A stretch of DNA of 13,914 nucleotides from Clostridiales bacterium UBA6330 (GTDB taxonomy: Bacteria > Bacillota > Clostridia > Oscillospirales > CAG-272): assembly GCA_002438075.1 (NCBI GenBank), contig DJSQ01000203.1:1-13914 (forward strand), read 5' to 3'. The translations under genes were made by a program, and so were the position numbers. The notes beneath the pieces are model-generated. The model made no database searches, was not told where the DNA came from, and worked only from the letters and a program-made list of their open reading frames with translations. Of this stretch, positions 7,097 to 13,912 are shown one piece after another. Each line of letters begins with the position of its first letter. Positions within the stretch are counted from its first letter, which is position 1.

Positions 7097-9721
7097 TTAT
7101 TTTTCATGTCGGATCAGACCGAACGCTTTGGAGCACTCCATCACAACCAGCGGGACCAGCGTCAGCCCGACGGCGATGCCGTAGAGCGGCAGGGACAGGA
7201 GCGTCAGCCCGAACGCCGCGCGCACGGGCGGGACGAAGAGCACGAACGCCGAAAGCCCGAGCGACAGGAGCGCCGCGAGGTTCAGCTTGCGGTTGGTGAA
7301 GGGTCCGATTTTGAAGAGCGAATGCTCGGAGCGCATATTGAATGCCTGCACGATTTGCGAGAAGCCGAGGACGAAGAATGCCATGGTCTGCCCGTGTGCA
7401 TCGGTTCCGCCAACGGAGGAGCCGATTGCGAATGCCGCGAGCGACAGCGCGCCGAACATCGCGCCCTGCAAAACAGTACGCAGACCGAAGCCGTTTGCAA
7501 AAATTCCTTCATTCTTGGGCTTTGGCTTGCGGTCCATCACATCCGCCTCGACCGCTTCCATGCCGAGCGAAATGGCGGGGAGCGAATCGGTAATCAGGTT
7601 AATCCAGAGCAGCTGCATGGACAACAGCGGGGTTTTATGCCATAGGAGCATGGCGAAGAACACCGTGAGAATCTCTCCGATGTTGGTGCCGAGCAGGTAG
7701 CCCACCACCTTGCGGATGTTGGCATAGATGCCTCTGCCCTCGCGCACCGCATCCACGATGGTGGCAAAATTGTCGTCGGTCAGCGTCATATCCGCCGCGC
7801 CTTTAGCTACGTCGGTGCCCGTAATGCCCATGGCACAGCCGATGTCCGCCGCCTTGAGTGCGGGCGCGTCATTCACGCCGTCTCCCGTCATGGAAACGAC
7901 CTGCCCGTTTCTCTGCCATGCGCGGACAATCCGAATCTTATTTTCGGGTGACACCCGCGCATAGACGGCGATGTGCTCGACCGCGCGGTCCAGCTCCTCA
8001 TCGCTCATGGCATCCAGCTCCGCGCCCGTAATGGCACGGTCGCCGTCGGTGAGGATGCCGAGATCCCGCGCAATTGCCGAGGCTGTGACCACATGGTCGC
8101 CCGTAATCATCACGGGCTTGATCCCCGCGCGGCGGCAGACCGCAACCGCATCCCGCGCCTCGGGTCTCGGCGGGTCAATCATGGCAACCAGACCCGCAAG
8201 GGTCAGCCCGTTTTCCAGCGTCTCGCTGTCAATCGTCTCGGGCAGGCTGTCAAGGTACTTGTAGCCGACCGCCAGCACGCGCAGAGCGTCGGCGCTCATT
8301 TGCTCGGTCTGCCGCTTTGCCGCGTCAATATCCCCCGCTTTGCATCGCGGCGCCAAGCTGTCGAACGCGCCCTTGGTGATGACGAGATAGCGGTCCCCCT
8401 CGCGGTTGACCGTTGTCATCAGCTTGCGGTCCGAGTCAAACGGCAGCTCCGCCGCGCGCGGGAATTCGTTGTTCAGCGCTTCCTTCGGCATTCCCAGCTT
8501 CATGGCACCGAGGACCAGCGCGGTCTCGGTCGGGTCGCCGATGTGCTTTTCCTTGCCGTCCTCGACCGTGACCGAGCCGTCACAGCAGAGTGCCGAGAGG
8601 CGCAGGAGTACGCGGGTGCGGTCGCTTTGCTCCTCGGTGGGGTTGAATTGCTTTGCTTCCGCATCGCCGTCACACCACGTGCGCACCAAGGTCATGCGGT
8701 TCTGGGTCAGGGTTCCGGTTTTGTCCGAGCAGATGACCGACGCGCTCCCGAGCGTTTCCACGGCGGGCAAACGGCGGATGATGGCATTCTTTTTGACCAT
8801 TCTCTGCACGCCGATGGAGAGCACGACCGTGACGATGGCGGGCAGTCCCTCGGGGATTGCCGAAACCGCAAGCGACACGGCGGTCATGAAGATTTCCAGC
8901 GGCGGAATCTTGTTAATCAACCCGATGACGAAGATGACCGCGCAGGCGGCAAGCGCCACAATACCGAGATACTTTCCAAGCTGTGCGAGCTTCTCCTGCA
9001 AGGGCGTTTTGGTCTCCCCCGCGCCCTCCAAAAGGTTTGCAATCTTGCCCATTTCGGTGTTCATCCCCGTTTCGGTCACAACCGCCAGCGCCGTGCCGTA
9101 GGAGATACTACAGCCTGCATAGAGCATGGTGACGCGGTCGCCGAGCGGCGCGTCCGCGGCAACCGTTTGGTCCGCGCTCTTCTCCGAGGGGACCGATTCG
9201 CCCGTCAGCGCGGACTCCTCGCTCTTCAGGCTGACTGCGCGGAGCAGTCTTGCATCCGCAGGCACGCTGTCCCCCGCTTCAAGGCGGATGATATCCCCCG
9301 GGACCAGCTCCGCCGCGTCAATGATTTTCTCCACGCCGCCGCGAATCACCCTTGTATGCGGGGCGGAAAGGCTTTGCAGGGCATCCAGCGCCTTCTCCGC
9401 GCGGCTCTCCTGTGCCACGCCGATGACCGCATTCAGGATGACGATGACGAGAATCAGCGCAGGCTCCAGAAACTCCTTTGCGTCATCCCCTCTCAGCGCG
9501 ATGACAAACGAGACGATTGCCGCCGCAATCAGGCAGAGAATCATCACGTCCTTGAACTGCTCGAGAAACCGCACAAACAGCGACTTCTTTTTCTTCCCGC
9601 GCAGGCGGTTGGGTCCGTGCTCGGCGAGCCGTTTTGCGGCTTCCGCATCCGAAAGTCCCGTTTTCGCGTCGCTTCCGAGTGTTGTCAGGACCTCCTCGGG
9701 TGTCTGACTGTAAAATGGCAT
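7097..9721 (-). CDS. P2A-type calcium-transporting ATPase
   Basis: An 874-residue P-type ATPase in canonical order. It has a cation-ATPase N-terminal domain, the actuator TGES motif (173-176), the M4 ion motif PEGLP (290-294), and the phosphorylation site DKTGTLT with D333. The hinge TGDGVND is at 612-618. In M5, NIGE supplies N680 and E683; in M6, NLITDSLP supplies N708, T711 and D712. These match SERCA N768, E771, N796, T799 and D800, so Ca2+ export is the likely role, as in Listeria LMCA1 and Bacillus YloB. By manual alignment the M8 glutamate (SERCA E908) is glutamine Q789, which may alter stoichiometry. The start is ATG at 9721, with AGGAGGAG 6 bases upstream; the 12 extra upstream codons have no such site. 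It is followed by cls after 39 bases. A secretory-pathway-like Ca2+/Mn2+ specificity remains possible. Confidence 0.9.
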   Translation of the reverse strand: MPFYSQTPEEVLTTLGSDAKTGLSDAEAAKRLAEHGPNRLRGKKKKSLFVRFLEQFKDVMILCLIAAAIVSFVIALRGDDAKEFLEPALILVIVILNAVIGVAQESRAEKALDALQSLSAPHTRVIRGGVEKIIDAAELVPGDIIRLEAGDSVPADARLLRAVSLKSEESALTGESVPSEKSADQTVAADAPLGDRVTMLYAGCSISYGTALAVVTETGMNTEMGKIANLLEGAGETKTPLQEKLAQLGKYLGIVALAACAVIFVIGLINKIPPLEIFMTAVSLAVSAIPEGLPAIVTVVLSIGVQRMVKKNAIIRRLPAVETLGSASVICSDKTGTLTQNRMTLVRTWCDGDAEAKQFNPTEEQSDRTRVLLRLSALCCDGSVTVEDGKEKHIGDPTETALVLGAMKLGMPKEALNNEFPRAAELPFDSDRKLMTTVNREGDRYLVITKGAFDSLAPRCKAGDIDAAKRQTEQMSADALRVLAVGYKYLDSLPETIDSETLENGLTLAGLVAMIDPPRPEARDAVAVCRRAGIKPVMITGDHVVTASAIARDLGILTDGDRAITGAELDAMSDEELDRAVEHIAVYARVSPENKIRIVRAWQRNGQVVSMTGDGVNDAPALKAADIGCAMGITGTDVAKGAADMTLTDDNFATIVDAVREGRGIYANIRKVVGYLLGTNIGEILTVFFAMLLWHKTPLLSMQLLWINLITDSLPAISLGMEAVEADVMDRKPKPKNEGIFANGFGLRTVLQGAMFGALSLAAFAIGSSVGGTDAHGQTMAFFVLGFSQIVQAFNMRSEHSLFKIGPFTNRKLNLAALLSLGLSAFVLFVPPVRAAFGLTLLSLPLYGIAVGLTLVPLVVMECSKAFGLIRHEK

Positions 9722-9796
9722 ACTGTTCTCCTCCTCATATATCCATAGGATTGCCAATGTGCGGCAGAAATACGCTTCCTGTCGCCTGACGGTATA

Positions 9797-9825
9797 ATAA
9801 TATCACGATTTTCTCAAACTGTCAA
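9797..9825 (-). promoter_or_regulatory. Sigma-A-type promoter of the ATPase-cls operon
   Basis: On the minus strand, TTGACA (9820-9825) is followed after exactly 17 bases by TATTAT (9797-9802). It lies about 75 bases upstream of the ATPase start. This is the best promoter match in the 223-base intergenic stretch 9722-9944. I saw no convincing matching promoter for the divergent plus-strand gene. Confidence 0.75.
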
Positions 9826-9944
9826 GTGATTGTTTGAAATTTTTCCGTTTTTTACATTCTATTCATTTATTTGATGTTTGAAGCGGATGAACCGAATAAG
9901 CGCCGCCGCGCCGTGCCATACTATCCTCAAAAAGGAGTGATGGA

Positions 9945-11456
9945 ATGAAAACGGTTATCATCGGCGGCGGCATTGCGGGGCTTGCCGCGGGAATTTACGG
10001 GCAGAAGTACGGGCTGGACTGCGAAATTTTTGAAAAGAACCCGCACGTTGGCGGGAATCTCACGGGCTGGGAGCGCAAGGGGTGCAAAATCGACAACTGC
10101 ATTCACTGGCTTTGCGGCACGCTCCCCGGCAACGCGACCTACGACACCTGGCGCGACATGGGGCTCTTGGGCGATCTGACAACGGTCCATCGGAACGACT
10201 GCCTTTATGAGAGCGAGCGGAACGGGGAGCGCATCGGGCTTTATGCAGACCTTGACAAAACCCGCGAACGGATGCTTCGGCTCTCCCCGCAGGACAGCGA
10301 GGAGGTCGACCGTTTGATTGCGACGGTGCGGGCGCTGATTCCCTTTGCGGGGAGCGGGACCCTGCGCGAAAAAGCCGCGATTGTTGCGCGCGTGCCCGAT
10401 CTGCTCCGCTACAAGTCGATGAACCTTTACCACCTTGCAGGGCGCTTCCACCATCCCCTGCTCCGTCTGCTTCTGACCGACTATATCGGCGGCGAATTCT
10501 CGGCGGTGGCTCTGCTTTGCGCCTATGCCGCCTATGTCAGCGGGAACGGTTCGATTCCCGACGGCGGGTCGTTTGCGGCGGCGGAGCGGGTCGGACATCG
10601 CTTCACCGCGCTGGGCGGGGTTCTGCACACGGGGGTCGGGGTCTCCCGCATTCTGACCGAGGGTAACACGGCTTGCGGCATTGTGACCGAGGACGGCGAG
10701 CGGATTGCCGCCGACTGCGTAATCTGCGCCTGCGACCCGTTTGTGACCTTCGGTCGGCTTCTCCCCCGCGAGGCGATGCCACCCGTTCTGGCACGGCGGT
10801 TGGAGGACCCGCAAACGCCGATTTTCTCCGCGCTCCACGCGGCGTTCCTCTGTGACCGCGATGTGCTGACCGCACCGTTCGGAACACGTGTAATCGACTC
10901 GCCGTGGTTCTCCTCACGCAGTGGCGGGCGGTTGCCTGTTAAGGAGTACTCCGCCGAGCCGTCCTTTGCGCCTGCGGGGAAGGTCCTGCTTCAGACCATG
11001 GTCTTTCAGACACGGCAGGAGTGCGCCGACTGGATTGCGCTGTCGGTCAACAAGCCCGCCTACCGCCGCCGCAAGGAGGAGGTCAGCGCGCGGATGGGCG
11101 CGGCGATTCTGGACGCGATGCCCGCGCTCGCCAAGGGCTTTGAGATTGTCGACTGCTGGACCCCCGCCACCTACCACCGCTATTTCGGCGCGCACTGCGG
11201 CGCGTTCCTCTCCAACGCGTTTACGCCGTCCGCCTCGCTTCGGACCGTCTCGCCCCGCATTCCCGCCGTTGGGAACTGCTTCCTCGCCACGCAATGGCTT
11301 CACTCCCCGGGCGGGCTTCCGATTGCCGCCGACTGCGGTCGCCGCGCCGCCCAAGCCGTGGCGAAGAAGATGCGGGGGATGCGGAGGATGCGCAGGGGGC
11401 ACTTCTTGGAAGAAGTGTCCCCTGACCCCCTCAAGAACTTTCAACGCACACACTAA
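9945..11456 (+). CDS. CrtI-like FAD-dependent oxidoreductase (phytoene desaturase family)
   Basis: A 503-residue flavoprotein. The N-terminus carries the dinucleotide-binding fold, GxGxxG at G7/G9/G12 (IIGGGIAGLAAG) with E30 at the end of the second strand. VGGN follows, as in CrtI and CrtISO-type desaturases/isomerases. Near the C-terminus, QWLHSPGGLPIAADCGRRAA is the FAD-contacting motif of the family. Native length for the family is about 480-500. RBS AAGGAG (9932-9937) lies 7 bases before the ATG. No phytoene synthase or other carotenoid gene is visible nearby, so the substrate is unknown and a carotenoid role is not supported. The last 19 residues (485-503) are read from a copy of the dispersed repeat, and residues 476-484 from a 9-base tandem repeat, so the natural end was probably near residue 475. 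Confidence 0.8.
   Translation: MKTVIIGGGIAGLAAGIYGQKYGLDCEIFEKNPHVGGNLTGWERKGCKIDNCIHWLCGTLPGNATYDTWRDMGLLGDLTTVHRNDCLYESERNGERIGLYADLDKTRERMLRLSPQDSEEVDRLIATVRALIPFAGSGTLREKAAIVARVPDLLRYKSMNLYHLAGRFHHPLLRLLLTDYIGGEFSAVALLCAYAAYVSGNGSIPDGGSFAAAERVGHRFTALGGVLHTGVGVSRILTEGNTACGIVTEDGERIAADCVICACDPFVTFGRLLPREAMPPVLARRLEDPQTPIFSALHAAFLCDRDVLTAPFGTRVIDSPWFSSRSGGRLPVKEYSAEPSFAPAGKVLLQTMVFQTRQECADWIALSVNKPAYRRRKEEVSARMGAAILDAMPALAKGFEIVDCWTPATYHRYFGAHCGAFLSNAFTPSASLRTVSPRIPAVGNCFLATQWLHSPGGLPIAADCGRRAAQAVAKKMRGMRRMRRGHFLEEVSPDPLKNFQRTH
11369..11395 (+). repeat. Three in-frame 9-base tandem repeats
   Basis: GATGCGGGG, GATGCGGAG and GATGCGCAG follow one another directly. Within the oxidoreductase they encode three Met-Arg-Gly/Arg triplets (residues ~476-484). 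The last unit abuts the long hairpin of repeat copy 3. Probably a slippage-prone junction at the boundary of the repeat. Confidence 0.7.
11394..11444 (+). repeat. Dispersed modular hairpin repeat, copy 3 (inside coding sequence)
   Basis: A 14-bp stem with one G-T pair is formed by AGGGGGCACTTCTT (11394-11407) and AAGAAGTGTCCCCT (11410-11423). It is followed by CCCCCTCAAGAACTTTCAA, matching the AAGAACCTTCAA tail of copies 2R and 4. The GC-hairpin module seen in other copies is missing or replaced by the 9-base tandem repeats. It is in sense orientation to the oxidoreductase gene, whose frame runs through it to a TAA at 11454-11456. Confidence 0.75.
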
Positions 11457-11482
11457 GTGCGAACATGGTGCGCTGAAATATG

Positions 11483-11517
11483 AAAAGTGGAACGTCCTAT
11501 CAGGCGTTCCGCTTTTT
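11483..11517. terminator. Bidirectional intrinsic terminator
   Basis: AAAAGTGGAACG (11483-11494) pairs with CGTTCCGCTTTT (11505-11516), a 12-bp stem with one T-G pair. A T-tract follows on the plus strand and CTTTTCATATTT on the minus strand. It would end plus-strand transcription of the oxidoreductase and minus-strand transcription of the regulator pair. The stop codon of the minus-strand regulator lies in the loop, so its last codons form one arm. Confidence 0.75.
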
Positions 11518-11850
11518 ATTTGGTGTATCATTTTTCGGCAGTTGGGAGAGCTTTTCGGCTAAGCTGACGAGCAGGTTCAGATTTTCCTCCGAAAGGGACT
11601 GCGCGAAGTCGGTCAGACGGTTCAGAAGAATCGGATTTTTGTTTTCCTCCGCGAAAAATTCCTCGGGTGTGATGCCGAAATATTCGCACATATAGAGGAA
11701 TTCGCCCATCGATGGCATTGCCCGTCCGGAGGAAATCGACTGGATATATCCACTGCTATGTCCCATATCCAAGCTCATTTTATATTCCGATACATTTTTT
11801 TGGATTCTCAATGCAGTGATTCTGTTTGCGATATACTTTCCGTCTACCAT
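11500..11850 (-). CDS. Cro/C1 (XRE) family regulator, downstream paralogue
   Basis: A 116-residue protein with an N-terminal helix-turn-helix of Cro/C1 type (residues ~6-60). The turn/recognition segment is HSSGYIQSISSGRAMPS, followed by FLYMCEYFGITPEEFF, the usual end of the domain. The C-terminal part (SLSEENLNLLVSLAEKLSQL) is a short helix common in Clostridia regulators of this type and probably supports dimerisation. The start ATG at 11850 has a GAGG site 6 bases upstream. It is 35 bases downstream of its paralogue and most likely co-transcribed with it. Both share most residues and an almost identical recognition helix, so they probably bind the same site or form heterodimers. The C-terminal tail (NDTPNKKRNA) is encoded by the terminator arm. 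Target genes are inferred to include the divergent SLOG gene. Confidence 0.85.
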   Translation of the reverse strand: MVDGKYIANRITALRIQKNVSEYKMSLDMGHSSGYIQSISSGRAMPSMGEFLYMCEYFGITPEEFFAEENKNPILLNRLTDFAQSLSEENLNLLVSLAEKLSQLPKNDTPNKKRNA

Positions 11851-11885
11851 ACTTGCCTCGTCTCAGATACTCCATCAATCTTTTC

Positions 11886-12212
11886 TTACCGTTTCTTCGC
11901 CGACCGACTTAGTCTCTCAGCCATATCAATAAGCAACTTTATTTCATCATCGGAAAGCGAACGCGCTGCATCTATCAATTGATTCAAGAGAATCGGATTT
12001 TGATTTTCCTCTGTAAAAAATTCTGCCGGTGTAATACCGAAATATTCGCACATATAGAGAAATTCGCCCCAAGACGGAAGCGCCCGCCCCGATGAAATAG
12101 ATTGTATATAACTTGGGCTATGTCCCATATCAAGACTCATTTTGTATTCGGAAACATTTTTCTGAATCCGCAACGCAGTAATTCTTTCGGCAATATATTT
12201 TGCATCTATCAT
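11886..12212 (-). CDS. Cro/C1 (XRE) family regulator, upstream paralogue
   Basis: A 108-residue protein starting at ATG 12212 (MIDAKYIAERI). AAAGGGG lies 8 bases upstream; in-frame GTG codons at 12218 and 12221 overlap that site and are less likely. The helix-turn-helix covers residues ~6-58, with recognition segment HSPSYIQSISSGRALPS. FLYMCEYFGITPAEFF and a C-terminal helix (SLSDDEIKLLIDMAERL) follow. It is the paralogue of the gene at 11500-11850, with clear similarity also at DNA level, so the pair arose by tandem duplication. It is first in a two-gene transcript driven by the promoter at 12239-12266, whose -35 box lies inside a palindrome. Autoregulation is therefore likely. Base composition is more AT-rich than the flanking genes. 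Confidence 0.88.
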   Translation of the reverse strand: MIDAKYIAERITALRIQKNVSEYKMSLDMGHSPSYIQSISSGRALPSWGEFLYMCEYFGITPAEFFTEENQNPILLNQLIDAARSLSDDEIKLLIDMAERLSRSAKKR

Positions 12213-12238
12213 AGCCACCACCCCTTTTTATTAATTGT

Positions 12239-12266
12239 ACTATAAGGATGGATTTTATACTGTCGA
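12239..12266 (-). promoter_or_regulatory. Promoter of the regulator pair
   Basis: On the minus strand, TCGACA (12261-12266) is a one-mismatch -35 box and TATAGT (12239-12244) a one-mismatch -10 box, 16 bases apart. The start codon at 12212 is 27 bases downstream of the -10. The -35 box is one half of the palindrome at 12261-12277. Confidence 0.65.
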
Positions 12267-12277
12267 TAATTTCGACA
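12261..12277. promoter_or_regulatory. Candidate operator palindrome TGTCGA-N5-TCGACA
   Basis: A perfect 6-bp inverted repeat with a 5-base AT spacer (TAATT). It overlaps the -35 box of the regulator pair and ends 6 bases before the -35 box of the divergent SLOG gene. The 17-bp size and symmetry suit a Cro/C1 dimer. That the local regulators bind it is inferred from position and symmetry. Confidence 0.6.
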
Positions 12278-12283
12278 ATCCTA

Positions 12284-12312
12284 TTGCATTTTTACGATAT
12301 TTGCGGTATAAT
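12284..12312 (+). promoter_or_regulatory. Promoter of the SLOG-family gene
   Basis: TTGCAT (12284-12289) and a perfect TATAAT (12307-12312) are 17 bases apart. The -10 lies 65 bases before the ATG at 12378. The -35 is weak, so the adjacent operator could place this promoter under activation or repression. Confidence 0.65.
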
Positions 12313-12377
12313 ATATGTTGAACTGCCGATATTAAAAGTATAAGCAAATAATATTTTTTGCCTCCGGAGGAATCACC

Positions 12378-12830
12378 ATGTTTTTTGAACCCTATCGTGT
12401 TGCTCTAATTGGACATCGCTATCTTGAACAAATACATCCTGTAGAGGAACGGCTCGATGAAGAAATTCAACGACTGCTCAACGCGCACGGTGCGGTTGAT
12501 TTTTACATCGGCAGAAACGGAGATTTTGACATCGTTGCCGCAAGCCGAATTAAAGCCGCAATGGAGGACTTTGGCTCCGATCGCGTAAATCTGATTCTTG
12601 TCCTCCCCTATATGGTTGCCCACTACAACGATTTTCGTAACTACTACTCTGATATCATCATTCCGCCCTCTCTTGAGAACACTCATCCGAAATCCGCCAT
12701 TACCATGCGTAATCGGTGGCTGGTTGATAATACCGATTGCCTCATGGCATATGTTCATTCCTTCTCGGGTGGAGCCGCCGCCTGTTACGGTTATGCGGCA
12801 ATCAGAAACAAACCCGTTATTTGCCTGTAA
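12378..12830 (+). CDS. SLOG-superfamily (Rossmann-like nucleotide-ligand) protein
   Basis: A 150-residue soluble protein. Visible elements in order are a first strand ending in the ALIGHRYL motif, then FYIGRNGDFDIVAA, then LILVLPY, then SAITMRNRWLVDNTDCLMAYV, and a glycine-rich FSGGAAACYGYA loop before a last strand (PVICL). This strand/GHR/GG-FD/GGA order is that of the SLOG (SMF/DprA-LOG) superfamily, related to YpsA-like proteins, whose members bind or process nucleotide-derived ligands. A precise family or substrate cannot be given. The start ATG has GGAGG 7 bases upstream, inside the self-complementary CCTCCGGAGG (12361-12370). It is divergent from the two Cro/C1 regulators with a shared operator region, so it is probably under their control. 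Base composition is AT-richer than the downstream phosphatase gene. Confidence 0.75.
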   Translation: MFFEPYRVALIGHRYLEQIHPVEERLDEEIQRLLNAHGAVDFYIGRNGDFDIVAASRIKAAMEDFGSDRVNLILVLPYMVAHYNDFRNYYSDIIIPPSLENTHPKSAITMRNRWLVDNTDCLMAYVHSFSGGAAACYGYAAIRNKPVICL

Positions 12831-12923
12831 AATATTCTAACCTGCAAAAAAGAGTTATTTCTGCTCATCCACGCGCAAATGCGCAGAAAAAAAAGGACAG
12901 TTCTTCATTTTTATCGGCGCGGG

Positions 12924-12952
12924 TTGACAATCGCGGCTGTTTATGTTATGAT
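12924..12952 (+). promoter_or_regulatory. Sigma-A-type promoter of the HAD phosphatase gene
   Basis: Consensus TTGACA (12924-12929), a 17-base spacer and TATGAT (12947-12952). The start codon at 12983 is 30 bases downstream, leaving a short leader with AAGGAG at 12970-12975. This shows the phosphatase is transcribed independently of the SLOG gene. Confidence 0.85.
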
Positions 12953-12982
12953 AATGGAAGAAAAAAGCGAAGGAGCACTTCA

Positions 12983-13813
12983 ATGGAATTCATCAATCCC
13001 GATATTTCGGTTCTACAGGACAAAAAGCTGTTCATTTTTGACATGGACGGCACCATTTATCTCGGTGCGCAGGTCTTTCCGTTTGCCATCCGTTTCATCA
13101 AGGATCTCCGCGCGCACGGGAAGCAGGTGTTGTTTTTTACCAACAATGCTTCGCATTCCCCCGCGTTTTACATGGACAAGCTGACGCGTCTCGGCTTTGA
13201 GCCCTCCCGCAGTGAAATCATGACCTCGGGAGACGTGACCATTGAGTTTCTCAAGCGGCATCGCGCGGGAAAGAGCGTTTATCTGGTTGGCACGCCCGAT
13301 TTGGAAAACACCTTCCGTGCGGCGGGGATTCCGCTTCTCCGCGGCAACGAGGACCGCGCCGACATTGTGATTACCAGCTTTGACACGACCTTGACCTACG
13401 AAAAGCTCGACAACGCCTGCCGTCTCATTCGCGGCGGGGCGGAATATCTTTCCACGCATCCCGATTTCAACTGTCCGACCGAGACGGGCTTCATTCCCGA
13501 CAGCGGTGCGATTGCGGCGTTTGTCACGGCATCGACGGGCAAGGCTCCCGTTTACTTCGGGAAGCCCTACCGCGAGACGGTTGACATGATTTGCGAGGCT
13601 ACGGGCTATGCGCGGTCCGAGATGTGCATTTTCGGTGACCGTCTCTACACGGACATTGCGATTGGTCGGCGGCACGGTGTAACCGCGATTCTGGTTCTGA
13701 CGGGTGAGACGACAATGGCAGACGTGGAGTCCGCCGCTCCCGCCGACCGCCCCGACTTCATTTTCCCGTCCCTTGACGAAACGGACAGGGAGATGTTTTT
13801 GGGGAAGGAATAA
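12983..13813 (+). CDS. HAD-superfamily phosphatase, NagD (IIA) type
   Basis: A 276-residue cytosolic phosphatase. HAD motif I is FDMDGTIYLG, with nucleophile D20 and acid/base D22. Motif II is FFTNNAS (T53), the NagD-type TNN. Motif III lysine is K194 in YFGKPYRE, and motif IV is IFGDRLYTDIAIG with D219 and D224 for Mg2+. The long segment between motifs II and III is the C2-type cap of subclass IIA. Length is typical for NagD, AraL and p-nitrophenyl phosphatase-like enzymes (about 250-280). Substrates of this group range over sugar phosphates, glycerol phosphates and nucleoside monophosphates, so none is assigned. AAGGAG lies 7 bases before ATG 12983; the open frame further upstream includes the promoter and is not coding. 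Its stop is directly followed by repeat copy 4. Confidence 0.92.
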   Translation: MEFINPDISVLQDKKLFIFDMDGTIYLGAQVFPFAIRFIKDLRAHGKQVLFFTNNASHSPAFYMDKLTRLGFEPSRSEIMTSGDVTIEFLKRHRAGKSVYLVGTPDLENTFRAAGIPLLRGNEDRADIVITSFDTTLTYEKLDNACRLIRGGAEYLSTHPDFNCPTETGFIPDSGAIAAFVTASTGKAPVYFGKPYRETVDMICEATGYARSEMCIFGDRLYTDIAIGRRHGVTAILVLTGETTMADVESAAPADRPDFIFPSLDETDREMFLGKE

Positions 13814-13890
13814 GACCTCGGGGCGCCGCCCCGAACCCTGCTTAGGGGACTTCTTGAGGCGAAGTCCCCTAAGAACCTTCAAGACCTTCA
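13814..13890 (+). repeat. Dispersed modular hairpin repeat, copy 4
   Basis: It starts right after the phosphatase stop and is in sense orientation to that gene. Modules are a GC hairpin, TCGGGGC (13818-13824) with GCCCCGA (13828-13834). A 13-bp hairpin follows, CTTAGGGGACTTC (13841-13853) with GAAGTCCCCTAAG (13861-13873). Then comes AACCTTCAAGACCTTCAAC. The stretch CTAAGAACCTTCAAGA is identical to the corresponding part of copy 2R. This is the cleanest full-length copy in the window. Confidence 0.85.
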
Positions 13891-13893
13891 ACT

Positions 13894-13912
13894 AAGGGGA
13901 TTTTTACCCCTT
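13894..13912. terminator. Small hairpin at the right window edge
   Basis: AAGGGG (13894-13899) pairs with CCCCTT (13907-13912) around an ATTTTTA loop. It follows repeat copy 4 after 3 bases and could be a weak terminator or the start of another repeat module cut by the window edge. Confidence 0.35.

Noticed and set aside
7973..9748. Plus-strand open frame of about 590 codons opposite the ATPase
   Set aside because: The minus-strand gene carries all P-type ATPase motifs; this frame is histidine/arginine-rich shadow sequence.
9826..9944. Possible plus-strand promoter for the CrtI-like gene (TTGAAA and TTCTAT)
   Set aside because: Both boxes are poor and the region is simply AT-rich; not enough to claim.
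12867..12892. GCGC-AAAT-GCGC hairpin followed by an A-run, considered as terminator after the SLOG gene
   Set aside because: The stem is only 4 bp and the run is A, not T, on the coding strand; no minus-strand gene needs it.
12737..12982. Longer N-terminus for the HAD phosphatase by use of an upstream ATG
   Set aside because: That stretch overlaps the SLOG gene end and contains a consensus promoter; ATG 12983 has a proper ribosome-binding site and gives the normal family length.
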